This document shows, one piece after another, positions 40,916-50,297 of a DNA stretch of 64,000 bases. Source of the stretch: JADFRG01 sp964590515 (GTDB lineage: Bacteria > Chloroflexota > Anaerolineae > Anaerolineales > E44-bin32); contig CAZPZD010000001.1 in NCBI GenBank assembly GCA_964590515.1, positions 1 to 64,000 on the forward strand, read 5' to 3'. The notes below the pieces were generated by a model. It did not search any database, was not told the DNA's origin, and saw nothing but the letters and a program-made list of their open reading frames with translations. Position 1 is the first letter of the stretch, and every line of letters starts with the position of its first letter. The translations under genes were made by a program, and so were the position numbers.

Positions 40916-41752
40916 ATGACACTCTCTGAGTACATTCTTGACGTAAACGAAGCGACTTTCGAGACCCAGGTCGTTCTCAAATCGTTTGAGGTCCCGGTCG
41001 TCGTGGATTTTTGGGCACCCTGGTGCGGGCCTTGCAGGGTCTTGAGCCCGATCCTGGAGCGGATCGCCATTGAGGCTGGGGGCGACTTCGTCCTGGCCAA
41101 GGTCGATGTTGACGAGAATCCGAACCTCTCGATTCGCTACGGAGTGCACGGGATTCCGGCAGTGAAAGCGTTTCGAAACGGCGAACTGGCGGCTCAGTTC
41201 CATGGCGCTCAGCCGGAGCGGACCGTCCGCAAGTTCATCGAGCAGCTGACACCGAGTGAGGCGGAGCAGGCCGTCGAGCAGGCCCTTAGCCTGCTCGCCA
41301 CCCGTCACTACCCAGAAGCCGAGGCGGCCTATCGAGAAGTGTTCGAGCAAGATGAAACGAACTCCGAGGCGGCCCTGGGACTGGTCGAGTCGTTGCTCAT
41401 ACAAGGGAAAGGGTCGGAAGCGCTCAGCATTCTGCAGAATTTCCCTCCAGGTACCGCCTGGGTGAAGGCAGAGGGATACCTGCCACTCGCCTCCCTGCTA
41501 AACGAAGTTGAAACGGCAGCGCCAAATCTCGATCTGTCGCCGCTCGACGCCAGCCTATATCAGGCGGGCCGGTTAATCGGGCGGGGGAATCTGCCAGCTG
41601 CGATGGACGGCTTACTGGACGTCCTCCGGCAGGAGAAATCCTATCGGGGGGGATTACCCAAGCGAGTCCTGCTGGCGCTGTTCTCCCTGCTGGGTGACCC
41701 GGACCCACTGACCCGCAAGTACCGAGACGAACTGGCCTCCGTGCTGTTCTAG
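40916..41752 (+). CDS. Thioredoxin-TPR chaperone-like protein (YbbN/CnoX type)
   Basis: 278 residues. The N-terminal thioredoxin domain (1-110) keeps the full active site WCGPC (36-40) and the cis-proline HGIPAVKAF. A TPR-like C-terminal region (about 115-275) has ALSLLATRHYPEAEAAYREVFEQDETNSEAALGL. This is the CnoX/YbbN architecture: a chaperedoxin that protects proteins from oxidation and hands them to chaperones. The Escherichia coli protein lacks the CXXC motif, whereas this one retains it, so redox activity is likely. ATG 40916; terminator directly downstream. Confidence 0.9.
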   Translation: MTLSEYILDVNEATFETQVVLKSFEVPVVVDFWAPWCGPCRVLSPILERIAIEAGGDFVLAKVDVDENPNLSIRYGVHGIPAVKAFRNGELAAQFHGAQPERTVRKFIEQLTPSEAEQAVEQALSLLATRHYPEAEAAYREVFEQDETNSEAALGLVESLLIQGKGSEALSILQNFPPGTAWVKAEGYLPLASLLNEVETAAPNLDLSPLDASLYQAGRLIGRGNLPAAMDGLLDVLRQEKSYRGGLPKRVLLALFSLLGDPDPLTRKYRDELASVLF

Positions 41753-41770
41753 TCGGGCCGGGGAAGCTAA

Positions 41771-41802
41771 GGGGCCGGGCAATTTGCCCGGCCCCTTTTT
41801 TG
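41771..41802. terminator. Intrinsic terminator between convergent genes
   Basis: GGGGCCGGGC and GCCCGGCCCC form a perfect 10-bp stem with loop AATTT, followed by seven T residues. Lies after the thioredoxin-TPR gene and before the end of the leftward lipoprotein gene. Strong on the plus strand; the minus strand lacks a matching U-tract. Confidence 0.92.
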
Positions 41803-41827
41803 TTGCGAATCAGCAAGCCAGCCTAGA

Positions 41828-42730
41828 CTATTTCAATACAAGGGTGCCCCATGTTGTGGGATTGGTCAGGGTGCGGGTGGTTATTGTGGACACCATGGAC
41901 TGCTGAACGGGAGCCCCACTCAGGTCATTGTCCGAAATGGAGAGTGCGAAACCGAAGCGGTCGCCCGCATCGGGCGTCACCGCAAACACCGTCCACGGGA
42001 TCATCGCCTCCAGGTTGTAACCCTCGGTAGTGGTCACCGCCTTCAGGCTCACTCCCGACAACGACCCGGCCGAGCCAATGGGATACCACCGCCAGGCCTC
42101 ACTCGCCAGCGAACCATAATTCCCCGGCGATAGTCCAATTTGGTAATCGTCGCTCGTCAGCGAATTCGAGAAGAAGTCGCCGGTCAGATCGCTGTCGAGT
42201 TGAAGCTCAACGATGTCGCCTTTGAAAATATTCCGTCCGCTGGACACCTGCACCCGCTTGTCGTCCGTAACCTGCAGACCAAGATACAGTCCCTGCTCGG
42301 TCCAACCAATGTGGAATCTGGCTGAGGCATCCGCGGCGCCGGTCCAATTGCTCGCTCCGAACACGACATTCGCCAGCTCACGGCCCAGGTCGGTCCAGTC
42401 GGCGAGATCGCCATCGATAGTCGGTGGCGTCTCGAGAAAAGCGGCTTCGACCGGGGAACCGTTCGGACGGGTGTCGAGGGTGGCCGGGGAAGAGGTGCCG
42501 GTCGCCTCGGCGGTCGCGCCAGGAAGGACCTGGGTGGGAGTGGGGGTTGGCGTGTTGGCCGGCGGCAAGGTCCGAGTCGCGACCGGGGAAGTCGCCGACG
42601 GGGCGAAAGCCGCGGTCAGGGTAAGGTCGGGAGTCGGAAATGCGAACGGAGTGGGAGAGGTCGCGCCTGGCAGTGTGCATGACAGCAGCGTGCCGGCCAG
42701 GACGAGCAGAGGCAACAATCGTTGGGGCAT
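41828..42730 (-). CDS. Lipoprotein with CBM9-like sugar-binding domain
   Basis: 300 residues. Signal peptide with lipobox LLSC (about residues 15-18), then a Thr/Pro linker to residue 90. From about 100 the sequence reads PTIDGDLADWTDLG, then FHIGWTEQGLYLGLQVTDDK, then GDIVELQLDSD. This is the typical start and core of the CBM9/DOMON-like family, which binds reducing ends or small sugars. It is extracellular. Monocistronic, transcribed leftward away from tRNA-Leu. The ligand is unknown. Confidence 0.85.
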   Translation of the reverse strand: MPQRLLPLLVLAGTLLSCTLPGATSPTPFAFPTPDLTLTAAFAPSATSPVATRTLPPANTPTPTPTQVLPGATAEATGTSSPATLDTRPNGSPVEAAFLETPPTIDGDLADWTDLGRELANVVFGASNWTGAADASARFHIGWTEQGLYLGLQVTDDKRVQVSSGRNIFKGDIVELQLDSDLTGDFFSNSLTSDDYQIGLSPGNYGSLASEAWRWYPIGSAGSLSGVSLKAVTTTEGYNLEAMIPWTVFAVTPDAGDRFGFALSISDNDLSGAPVQQSMVSTITTRTLTNPTTWGTLVLK

Positions 42731-42786
42731 GCGGCGGGCGATTGTACACCCATCGTGGATTTGGGGACATCAGCGCAGCCGCTGAG

Positions 42787-42870
42787 TGGGGCGGGTGGGA
42801 CTCGAACCCACACGAGGTCACCCTCAGAGGATTTTAAGTCCTCGGCGTCTGCCAGTTCCGCCACCGCCCC
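42787..42870 (-). tRNA. tRNA-Leu(TAA)
   Basis: Minus strand. The 7-bp acceptor stem GGGGCGG/CCGCCCC encloses a long variable arm, as for class II tRNAs. The T-stem GTGGG with loop TTCGAGT and the discriminator A are present. The anticodon loop CTTAAAA gives anticodon TAA, reading leucine codons TTA and TTG. The 3' CCA is not encoded. It lies in the 244-bp gap between the CBM9 lipoprotein and secA. Confidence 0.95.
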
Positions 42871-42952
42871 ACCTGATTCTAGCTTAGGTCGCCACTCTCT
42901 GGTGAGTTGCTGAAGGTGTGACACCTGGGAAGCATGGCCCGCGCGACCAGGA

Positions 42953-42961
42953 TGCTATAAT
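42953..42961 (+). promoter_or_regulatory. Extended -10 promoter of secA
   Basis: TGCTATAAT, identical to the amidase promoter element at 37547-37555. The hexamer ends 13 nt before ATG 42975, giving a leader of about 6 nt or fewer. Confidence 0.55.
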
Positions 42962-42974
42962 CCCGCCGATTTCG

Positions 42975-45900
42975 ATGTTAAAGGGTTTATCGAAGCTGCT
43001 GGGCGGCGATTCGCTGGCTCGAGACTTAGAGCGCTATGAGGCGCTGGCCCGCCGGATCAACTCGCTCGAGCCCACAATGCGCGCCTTGGCCGATCCGGAG
43101 CTGCGCGCCAAGACCGCCGAATTCAAGGACCGGCTAGCCTCCGGCACCTCTCTGGACGATCTGCTTCCGGAAGCATTTGCCGTCGTCCGAGAAGTTTCCG
43201 TTCGCACCATCGGATTGCGTCACTTCGATGTGCAGCTGATCGGCGGCGCGGCGCTGCATGAAGGGCGTATCGCCGAAATGAAAACCGGGGAAGGCAAGAC
43301 CCTGGTCGCCACTCTCCCGCTGTACCTCAACGCGCTGACCGGTCGGGGGGTTCACTTGGTCACGGTCAACGACTACCTCGCCCGCCGGGATGCCCGCTGG
43401 ATGGGACCCCTCTTCAGCTTCCTGGGGATGGAAGTGGGAGTGTTGCAAGAGGCGGCTCGGACCGAACATGGTCGAAAGGCTTTCACGTTCGACCCGAGCC
43501 GGATGACCGGCCAGGAGGACGTGTATCAGATGCAACTGGTAGACCGCCGGGTAGCCTACCAGGCCGACATAACCTACGGCACCAATAACGAGTTCGGCTT
43601 CGACTACTTGCGCGACAACATGGCCCCCACCCTGGAGTCCCGCTCCCAGCGCGGCCATCATTACGCGATCGTGGACGAAGTCGACAACATCCTGATCGAC
43701 GAGGCCCGGACCCCGTTGATCATTTCCGGACCTGCAGAGGAAGACCCCGCCCTCTACCAGCAAATGACCGGGGTGGTGAGACAGCTGGAGGCCGAAGACT
43801 TCGAAATCAGCGAGCGGGATCGCGCCATCTCGCTCACCGAAATCGGCGAAGACCATGTGGAACGTTTGCTGGGTCAGCCATTGCGGGATCCGGAGCGCCC
43901 GGAAGACATCACCCCCGAACAGGCCCGGCTGCTCGGGTACTTGGAGCAGAGCTTGCGGGCCAACTTCATCTTCAAGCGGAACAAGGACTACGTCGTCCAG
44001 GGCGGCCGGGTAATCATTGTGGATGAGTTCACCGGTCGAATGATGCCGGGCCGGCGATGGTCCGACGGACTGCATCAGGCGGTGGAGGCGAAGGAAGGCG
44101 TTCGCATCCGCGAGGAAAACGTCACCTACGCCACGATCACCCTGCAGAACTACTTCCGGATGTATGACAAGTTGGCCGGCATGACCGGGACCGCACTCAC
44201 CGAAGCCGAGGAATTCAACAAGATCTACAAGGTCGACGTGCTGCCGCTGCCGACTAACCTGGAATACATCGCACAACAGCCGGACTCCGAGCTGGTCGAG
44301 CTTCAGGCCAAGGAGAACGGGGGCCGATTCGGTTACTTTGCGCGGCGAGCCGACCCGGAGCAAGTGCCGGTCTTCTGGCGACGCAAAGACCTACCAGACC
44401 TGGTGTACCGGACCGAGGAAGCCAAGTTGCGTTCGGTCTGCCTGGAGATCCTGCGGCGGCATGTGCTTGGTCAGCCGATGCTGGTCGGGACCACCTCGGT
44501 CGAGCTGTCCGAGCGTTTGTCGGGGCGGCTGCGGGCCGAGCTGCTCCAGCGACTGGCCATGATCCAGCTGCTGCGCGAGGCGTATATGGCGGCCCACGAG
44601 ATCCCGGACGATGGCCGACGGGTGGAAGAGCTGCTGGAACTCTATGCCCCTCTCGATACCCTCGACACCGGGCGCCTGCGGCACTTCGCCCGCGAGCTCG
44701 GACTCGCCCTCAATCCGATCCGGCCCGAGAATCTGGAGCGACTGTCGTCGCTACTTGAGTTGGGGCCGGAACATCAGGAGCGGCTCGCCAAATCACTTCA
44801 GGCCGGCATTCCTCACAATGTACTGAACGCCAAGAAGCATGCCGAAGAGTCACAGATTATCGCCAGTGCCGGTGCATATGGGGCGGTCACCATCGCCACC
44901 AACATGGCCGGGCGCGGCGTCGACATCAAGCTTGGCGGTGAGATCGCCGAAGAAGTGCTGGCGGGGGTCGGTCGAGTGCTGCGGCGGATCGGGATCCAAG
45001 ACCCGGAGACCCTGAACCTGCAAGAGCGGGAGGCCGCGCTCGAGCGGGCCGATCCGAGCGCGATTGGAATCTACGAATCCGAAGTGGAGTTGTTCCGCCG
45101 CTTCATCGGTGAGGAGAAGCTGGTCCGAGAGGCCGGCGGGCTGCATGTGCTCGGATCGGAACGTCACGAAGCCCGGCGCATTGACAATCAGCTGCGAGGC
45201 CGATCGGCTCGCCAAGGCGATCCCGGATCGTCCCAGTTCTTCCTATCCCTGGAGGACGAGTTGATGCGACTATTCGGAGGGGCACAAGTCTCCGGCCTCA
45301 TGCAAAGACTCGATATCGACGATGCCACCCCGATTTCGCACGGGATCGTCAACAAGACGATCGAGCAATCTCAGACTCGAGTCGAAGGTGCAAACTTCGA
45401 CCGTCGCAAGCACCTGCTGGAATACGACGATGTGCTAAACCAGCAGCGAGAGATCTTCTATCACCAGCGCAACCAAGTTTTCATCAAAGAGGACCTGAGT
45501 GAGGATCTCCGGACCATGCTGCAGGCCGAAGTCAAGGCGCACGTGAGCGCGGCACTGGCGGATCCGGAGGGGCCATGGCGGCTGCTGGCGTGGTTGGAGG
45601 AGGTCCAGCCGACGCTGGGCATGGACCGCGAGCAGCCGTATCCCTCCTTCATGCTGAAGCTGCTTGCCGGGCAGCTGGAATCGATTGATCAAGCCGACGA
45701 GCTTGGCCCGGCGCTGGCCAGGCTGGCCGAGGACTCGCTTAAGGCCCAAGCGGAGCACCTCAATCGCGCCGCCCAGAGTCAGCTGGAGCGAGCCCTCGCG
45801 AGCTTGGAAACCCAGGTCCGGGAGCGGACCGACTTGGCCGAGATGGCTATCGATGGCGCATACCTGGAGGCCGAACAGACCGAGGCTCCGATCGACCCGG

Positions 45901-46787
45901 GCGCGATCTTGAGCGCAGTCGAGTCAACCGCCGGCTTACGGCTGGAGGCCAACGGGAAGGTCCGACAACTGATCCGGGATGACCCGAACCGTTTCCGGGC
46001 CTCGGTCCCTGAATTGATTGAGGCCAGCCTGGGGTTGCGGGTCTGGGCCGGGCTGATCCAGACCTTGGAGAATCGAGTCGGCGAGAGTCTCAACCTACAG
46101 CTTCAAGAACCCATTGATTGGGACCGGGCCGAAGCCGAGCTGTTCTCGGCCTTAGCTCGAGTACAGGAGCGCCAGGCGACCCAGGCGGTGCTCGACATTT
46201 CTCGCGAGTTGGAACCCCTGCTGCAGAGCGGCAAGTCGATCGATGGCCCACTCAAGACCCGCGCCCTGCTCCAGCTCAGCTATGCCCGGCAGACCCTGTT
46301 CGACTCGCGGAGCCACCAGGCCAGGGAAGTCATCATCCCGCGGCTCTCCTATGCCTATCACGCCGCGAGCGTGCTGAAGGGTCGCAATCCGGTGGAACTG
46401 AGTGAAGCGATCGTGGCCCACCTGGATGGGGCCCGCGAGTACTTGCAGCAGGCGATCGGCAGCAGCACCCTCGCTCAGATCCATCGACAACTGTTCCTGG
46501 GCGTCGGCGACCGCTTGTGGGTCGATTACCTGACCCAGATGGAGGCCTTGCGGACCTCGATCGGACTCGAAGCCTATGGCCAGCGGGATCCGCTGGTCCA
46601 GTACAAGAGCCGGGCGGTCGATCTATTCCGAGCGCTGCTCGAAAATATCCGGGGCGGAATTGTTGGCCGCCTTTTCAGGATCCAGTTTGGGACACCCCAG
46701 CCGGCGGTCGCGGCCCGACCCGCAGTGGGCCAACCGGCTCCGAGCCTGGGCACCAAGTCTCGGCGCCGCAGGCGTCGGGGTCGCTAA
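42975..46787 (+). CDS. secA: Protein translocase ATPase SecA, extra-long form
   Basis: 1270 residues against about 900 in Escherichia coli. Motor motifs are normal: Walker A TGEGKT (104-109), DEVDNILIDEARTP (Walker B, 234-), the GTNNEFGFDYLRDNM segment, and VLGSERHEARRIDNQLRGRSARQGDPGSS. Extra sequence lies in NBD2 between SERLSGRL (about 515) and GIPHNVLNAKKH (about 611), roughly 90 residues, and in the helical C-terminal half. The C-terminal tail is basic (SRRRRRRGR) and lacks the zinc-binding CxCxSG motif used for SecB. ATG 42975 is placed right after the -10 element; an in-frame ATG at 42918 is upstream of the promoter. Confidence 0.94.
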   Translation: MLKGLSKLLGGDSLARDLERYEALARRINSLEPTMRALADPELRAKTAEFKDRLASGTSLDDLLPEAFAVVREVSVRTIGLRHFDVQLIGGAALHEGRIAEMKTGEGKTLVATLPLYLNALTGRGVHLVTVNDYLARRDARWMGPLFSFLGMEVGVLQEAARTEHGRKAFTFDPSRMTGQEDVYQMQLVDRRVAYQADITYGTNNEFGFDYLRDNMAPTLESRSQRGHHYAIVDEVDNILIDEARTPLIISGPAEEDPALYQQMTGVVRQLEAEDFEISERDRAISLTEIGEDHVERLLGQPLRDPERPEDITPEQARLLGYLEQSLRANFIFKRNKDYVVQGGRVIIVDEFTGRMMPGRRWSDGLHQAVEAKEGVRIREENVTYATITLQNYFRMYDKLAGMTGTALTEAEEFNKIYKVDVLPLPTNLEYIAQQPDSELVELQAKENGGRFGYFARRADPEQVPVFWRRKDLPDLVYRTEEAKLRSVCLEILRRHVLGQPMLVGTTSVELSERLSGRLRAELLQRLAMIQLLREAYMAAHEIPDDGRRVEELLELYAPLDTLDTGRLRHFARELGLALNPIRPENLERLSSLLELGPEHQERLAKSLQAGIPHNVLNAKKHAEESQIIASAGAYGAVTIATNMAGRGVDIKLGGEIAEEVLAGVGRVLRRIGIQDPETLNLQEREAALERADPSAIGIYESEVELFRRFIGEEKLVREAGGLHVLGSERHEARRIDNQLRGRSARQGDPGSSQFFLSLEDELMRLFGGAQVSGLMQRLDIDDATPISHGIVNKTIEQSQTRVEGANFDRRKHLLEYDDVLNQQREIFYHQRNQVFIKEDLSEDLRTMLQAEVKAHVSAALADPEGPWRLLAWLEEVQPTLGMDREQPYPSFMLKLLAGQLESIDQADELGPALARLAEDSLKAQAEHLNRAAQSQLERALASLETQVRERTDLAEMAIDGAYLEAEQTEAPIDPGAILSAVESTAGLRLEANGKVRQLIRDDPNRFRASVPELIEASLGLRVWAGLIQTLENRVGESLNLQLQEPIDWDRAEAELFSALARVQERQATQAVLDISRELEPLLQSGKSIDGPLKTRALLQLSYARQTLFDSRSHQAREVIIPRLSYAYHAASVLKGRNPVELSEAIVAHLDGAREYLQQAIGSSTLAQIHRQLFLGVGDRLWVDYLTQMEALRTSIGLEAYGQRDPLVQYKSRAVDLFRALLENIRGGIVGRLFRIQFGTPQPAVAARPAVGQPAPSLGTKSRRRRRRGR

Positions 46788-46795
46788 GGCCGCTC

Positions 46796-47866
46796 GTGTC
46801 CCCTCCCGGCTCACAGTTCGAACTTCAGCAAGAGCTCGCGATCTTGCCCAAGGTAGACCTGCACCGGCATCTGGAGGGCTCGCTGCGGCTCAAGACCTTG
46901 CTCGAGGTCGCCCGGCAAGAGGATCTCGACCTGCCTAAAGAGGAAGCCGAGCTCAGGGAGCGGGTCCAAATCGCGGGAGAACAGCCCAAGACCCTTCCAA
47001 ACTTCCTCTCCAAATTCCGCACCTTGCGCCAGATCTACCGGTCGCCTGAGATCATCCGCCGGGTGACTCGGGAGGCAATCGAGGATGCGGTCGAAGACCA
47101 AATCCGCTACTTGGAACTGCGCTTCACGCCGGTGGCTCTCTCGCAGGCAAAGGATTTCCCACTAGCCGAGGTTGTGGATTGGGTAATTGAGTTTGCTACC
47201 GAGGCTGCCGAGCAGGTCGGGGTTCGAGTCGGCTTGATTGCCAGCGTCAACCGCCACGAACCCATTCGGCTGGCGGAGCAGGTGGTCGAGCTGGCCGTGG
47301 CTCGGAGTGGGGACGGGATCGTCGGTCTCGATCTGGCTGGAAACGAGGATGAGTATCCGGCCGAGCCATTCGTCTCCCTGTTTCGATCGGCCCGGTCTGC
47401 CGGCCTCGGAATTACCGTGCACGCCGGTGAGTGGGCGGGCGCCGGCTCCGTCCTCCACGCGGTAAACGAAATGCAGGCCTCGCGGATCGGCCACGGGGTC
47501 CGGGTGATGGAAGACCCTCAGGCGGTGCAAGTGGCGCGGGCCGCCCGGACAGTGTTCGAAGTTTGTCTGACCAGCAACCTGCATTCGGGCGCCGTTTCCG
47601 ACATGGGGATCCACCCGCTGCCGCAGATGATCGATTCGGGTTTGCAGGTCACCCTGAACACTGACGACCCCGGAATCTCCAACATTCGACTGAGCGACGA
47701 GTATTACACGGCGGTTGCAGAGCTCGGTCTCTCGATTGAGACCCTCAAAGGTCTGATCCTGGCCGCCGTCCAGGCGGCCTTTATTCCGGACCGCGGGAAA
47801 CGCGAATTGGAGCGCGACCTGAAGAGGGCGCTCGGACTTGCCTCGGTCCCCGATGCACCAGGGTGA
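46796..47866 (+). CDS. add: Adenosine deaminase
   Basis: 356-residue zinc enzyme that converts adenosine to inosine. Zinc ligands are seen in LHRHLEGSL (about residues 22-30) and in VHAGEWAG; SRIGHGVRVM gives the catalytic histidine and TLNTDDPGIS the catalytic aspartates. GTG 46796 lies 8 nt after secA with no clear ribosome-binding site; translation may be coupled to secA. Close relatives can instead deaminate adenine, but the HRHLEGSLR pattern and length favour the adenosine enzyme. The next gene overlaps its end. Confidence 0.92.
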   Translation: MSPPGSQFELQQELAILPKVDLHRHLEGSLRLKTLLEVARQEDLDLPKEEAELRERVQIAGEQPKTLPNFLSKFRTLRQIYRSPEIIRRVTREAIEDAVEDQIRYLELRFTPVALSQAKDFPLAEVVDWVIEFATEAAEQVGVRVGLIASVNRHEPIRLAEQVVELAVARSGDGIVGLDLAGNEDEYPAEPFVSLFRSARSAGLGITVHAGEWAGAGSVLHAVNEMQASRIGHGVRVMEDPQAVQVARAARTVFEVCLTSNLHSGAVSDMGIHPLPQMIDSGLQVTLNTDDPGISNIRLSDEYYTAVAELGLSIETLKGLILAAVQAAFIPDRGKRELERDLKRALGLASVPDAPG

Positions 47867-48752
47867 GCTGGAGTTCCACCTCGTAAGCGACGGGATCGTC
47901 TGGGTCGACCCCGGCGGTCCGTTCGGGCTGGTGCCCCGGGCCCTCTACCGCCGAATTGTTGAACCGAACCAAAGCCACCTGATTCCCCAGACTCTGACCT
48001 GCATGCTCGTCCGATCGGAAGGCAAGACGATCCTGATCGATACCGGCCTTGGGCCAAAGCTCGACCCGAAAGAGGCGAGGAACTGGGGACTCGTCCGGGT
48101 CGGCAGCGGGCTGGTCACCAGCCTGGAGGCTCTTGGGATCTCGCCCTCCGATATCGACCTGGTGGTCTGCACCCATCTGCATGCCGACCACTGCGGGGGC
48201 AACACCCGCCTCGAAGCGGGCGAGCTCGTGCCCACTTTTCCCAACGCGACCTATCTCGTGCAACGCATGGAATGGGCGGACGCCAGCCACCCCGACCCGC
48301 GCACCCGAGGGACGTACTTCGCGGAGAACTTCGGTCCGCTGGTCTCGGAAGGGAGGATGCGGTTACTGCACGGTGATCAGCCGATTACGAGGCACGTCCG
48401 ATGCGTGGTGACGCCCGGGCATACCCGAGGCCATCAGTCGGTGGTGCTGGAGTCGGGAGACTGGTCCGGTCTCTTTGTTTCCGATATGGCTACGTTTTCG
48501 GTTCACATGGCGAGGGCTGGCTGGCTGACTGCCTTCGATGTGGACCCACTCGAAAACATCAGGACCAAGCAACGCTGGCAGCGCTGGGCCTTGGAACGAG
48601 AGGCCTGGCTTTTCTTCATCCACGATCCGGTTAAGCCGGTCGCCCGGCTGCGCGAACAGGACGGGCGACTGGAAGCGCTTCTCGTTGAAGAAGCCCGGCC
48701 GGTTATTGACCCGCTTCCCACTCCGCAACCGATTCTCGAATCAGGCGGCTGA
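47853..48752 (+). CDS. MBL-fold metallo-hydrolase
   Basis: 299-residue metallo-beta-lactamase-fold hydrolase. The HLHADHCGG motif (about residues 109-117) matches HxHxDH. Further metal ligands are in VTPGHTRGHQ and the Asp-containing VSDMA. The set is complete for a di-zinc site. Similar proteins act as lactonases or quorum-quenching-type esterases; no specific substrate can be named. ATG 47853 lies inside the end of add (14-nt overlap). Third gene in the secA-add string. Confidence 0.9.
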   Translation: MHQGELEFHLVSDGIVWVDPGGPFGLVPRALYRRIVEPNQSHLIPQTLTCMLVRSEGKTILIDTGLGPKLDPKEARNWGLVRVGSGLVTSLEALGISPSDIDLVVCTHLHADHCGGNTRLEAGELVPTFPNATYLVQRMEWADASHPDPRTRGTYFAENFGPLVSEGRMRLLHGDQPITRHVRCVVTPGHTRGHQSVVLESGDWSGLFVSDMATFSVHMARAGWLTAFDVDPLENIRTKQRWQRWALEREAWLFFIHDPVKPVARLREQDGRLEALLVEEARPVIDPLPTPQPILESGG

Positions 48753-49395
48753 TCTCTTCGTCTGGCACCTCATCTAAGGCATAGGTCTTCAATCCGATCA
48801 ACACCTTGACCCCGCCTGCCGCATCAGGGATCAGTTGTACGCCCTTGGCCTTGTTGCCCGCATCGGCGAGCACCCGCTGCAAGATAGAGTTGATTCCTTC
48901 CAACATGCTCCGGCTGCCCGGCCGGGCGGCGGTCCGCGGGGCGGACGGTACGGCTGGGGCACGCAGCCCCTCAACGAATCGACTTGCAAGATCGGCGGCC
49001 AGGGCAGTCAGCTCCATCCGGAGCTGCTCGTCTTCGATCTGAGAGATTGCTCGGTATTCCTTGCCGCCTGCCCGCAAGATCAGCCCTGCGCTGGTCGGGT
49101 CCCGGTAGATCTCGGCAACGAGCTTCCGTTCAGCGAAGCCGGCGGGTGCCGGCTGCTGCTCAGCGGGCACCCTGGTTCCCACCGGCCCTTCGTCCCGCTC
49201 AGTCGCCCCAAGGTCCGCGACCTCGGACTCGGCGTCCTCGGCCTCGGAGACCACGGCGGACTCCTGCGGAACAGGCGCATCGGCCGACTGCTCTTCCCGC
49301 GCGGCCCGGCGATTCAGGACCAACGCGACCGCGATCAACCCGACTGCGAGGCCGACGATGATCAACAGAACCCCGATCAGTAGCTCCTGATCCAT
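48703..49395 (-). CDS. Single-pass membrane protein of unknown function
   Basis: 230 residues. One N-terminal transmembrane helix (about 5-28) precedes an acidic, low-complexity linker (30-75: Glu/Asp/Ala-rich). A soluble C-terminal half follows, with KLVAEIYRDPTSAGLILRAGGKEYRAISQIEDEQLRMEL and GGVKVLIGLKTYALDEVPDEEISRLIRESVAEWE. No family name recognised. Starts 2 nt after the mutM stop, so it is probably co-transcribed. Its 3' end overlaps the MBL gene on the other strand by 50 nt. Confidence 0.75.
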   Translation of the reverse strand: MDQELLIGVLLIIVGLAVGLIAVALVLNRRAAREEQSADAPVPQESAVVSEAEDAESEVADLGATERDEGPVGTRVPAEQQPAPAGFAERKLVAEIYRDPTSAGLILRAGGKEYRAISQIEDEQLRMELTALAADLASRFVEGLRAPAVPSAPRTAARPGSRSMLEGINSILQRVLADAGNKAKGVQLIPDAAGGVKVLIGLKTYALDEVPDEEISRLIRESVAEWEAGQ

Positions 49396-49397
49396 GC

Positions 49398-50225
49398 TCA
49401 GTTCTTTCCCCAGGGCTGGCAGTTCGGGCAGGTAAAAGTGCTTCGCTGGCCAATCACAGACCGGGCGATTGTCGTTCCGCAGACCGGGCATGGCTGCCCT
49501 GCCTGTCCGTAAACCCGAAAGTGGTTTTGAAAATTTCCACCGCGATACACCCAATCAATGCTCGCACCATTGTGGCGCAGCCCGTCCCGAAGTGCGCCGC
49601 GGATCCCCTTCCAGAGGGCCCGGACTTCGGAGGGCTGCAGGGTCTGACTACTGCGGAGCGGATGGAGCCTGGCCCGATGAAGAGCCTCGTCCACATAGAT
49701 ATTGCCCAGTCCGGCGATCGCCGCCTGATCCAGGAGCAGCGGCTTAAGGGCGCGTTTGTGCCGATTGAGAATCAGCTGGAGCTTCCTTGCTTGGAACTCG
49801 GCCGACAACGGTTCCGGGCCAAGCCGCTTGAGTACGGTTTCAGGGTCCGCCACGAGGTAGACCCGACCGAACTTCCGGGGGTCGCGGAACCGCAACTGCC
49901 GACCCGAGGCGAGCCGAAAGATTGTGTGATCGTGGGCTGTCCGGCGAACTCCGGCCGGAGCGATGAAGAGGTCGCCGCTCATCATGAGGTGGACCAGGAG
50001 CGAATCGCGGTCCAGCGATAGGTGGATGAACTTGCCCCGGCGATCGATCTGCCGAACGCTCTGCCTTCGGATACGCCGCCGAAAGTTCGCCGGCGAGGGG
50101 TCGACGACATGGCGGGGCCAGCCTAATCGAACCCCGATGATTTGCTCGCCGATCAGCGACGGAGCATCCGCCGTGCCGTTACGCAACGATCGGCAGATGG
50201 TCTCGACCTCCGGAAGTTCAGGCAT
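49398..50225 (-). CDS. mutM: Formamidopyrimidine-DNA glycosylase (Fpg/MutM)
   Basis: 275-residue base-excision repair enzyme that removes 8-oxoguanine and ring-opened purines. The N-terminal PELPEVE supplies the catalytic proline and glutamate after Met removal. RRGKFIHL has the conserved lysine. QAAIAGLGNIYVDEAL is the helix-two-turn-helix. The C-terminal zinc finger is CPVCGTTIARSVIGQRSTFTCPNC split at two CXXC pairs. Length is standard. The TATAAT box at 50239-50234 lies 8 nt before the ATG, indicating leaderless mRNA. Confidence 0.95.
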   Translation of the reverse strand: MPELPEVETICRSLRNGTADAPSLIGEQIIGVRLGWPRHVVDPSPANFRRRIRRQSVRQIDRRGKFIHLSLDRDSLLVHLMMSGDLFIAPAGVRRTAHDHTIFRLASGRQLRFRDPRKFGRVYLVADPETVLKRLGPEPLSAEFQARKLQLILNRHKRALKPLLLDQAAIAGLGNIYVDEALHRARLHPLRSSQTLQPSEVRALWKGIRGALRDGLRHNGASIDWVYRGGNFQNHFRVYGQAGQPCPVCGTTIARSVIGQRSTFTCPNCQPWGKN

Positions 50226-50233
50226 CGGTGCGG

Positions 50234-50239
50234 ATTATA
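50234..50239 (-). promoter_or_regulatory. mutM -10 box, leaderless arrangement
   Basis: TATAAT on the minus strand (50239-50234) ends 8 nt before ATG 50225, preceded by TG. Transcription would begin at or within a base or two of the start codon. Confidence 0.5.
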
Positions 50240-50297
50240 CAGCGGGGTCGGCGGAGCCTCGCCGCGCCAGTATCCTCCGCCGCCCGGAGCCACCTAA

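Noticed and set aside
43134..44363. 409-residue open frame on the minus strand inside secA
   Set aside because: Antisense shadow of a GC-rich coding region; no family motifs or ribosome-binding site, whereas the plus-strand frame is clearly SecA.
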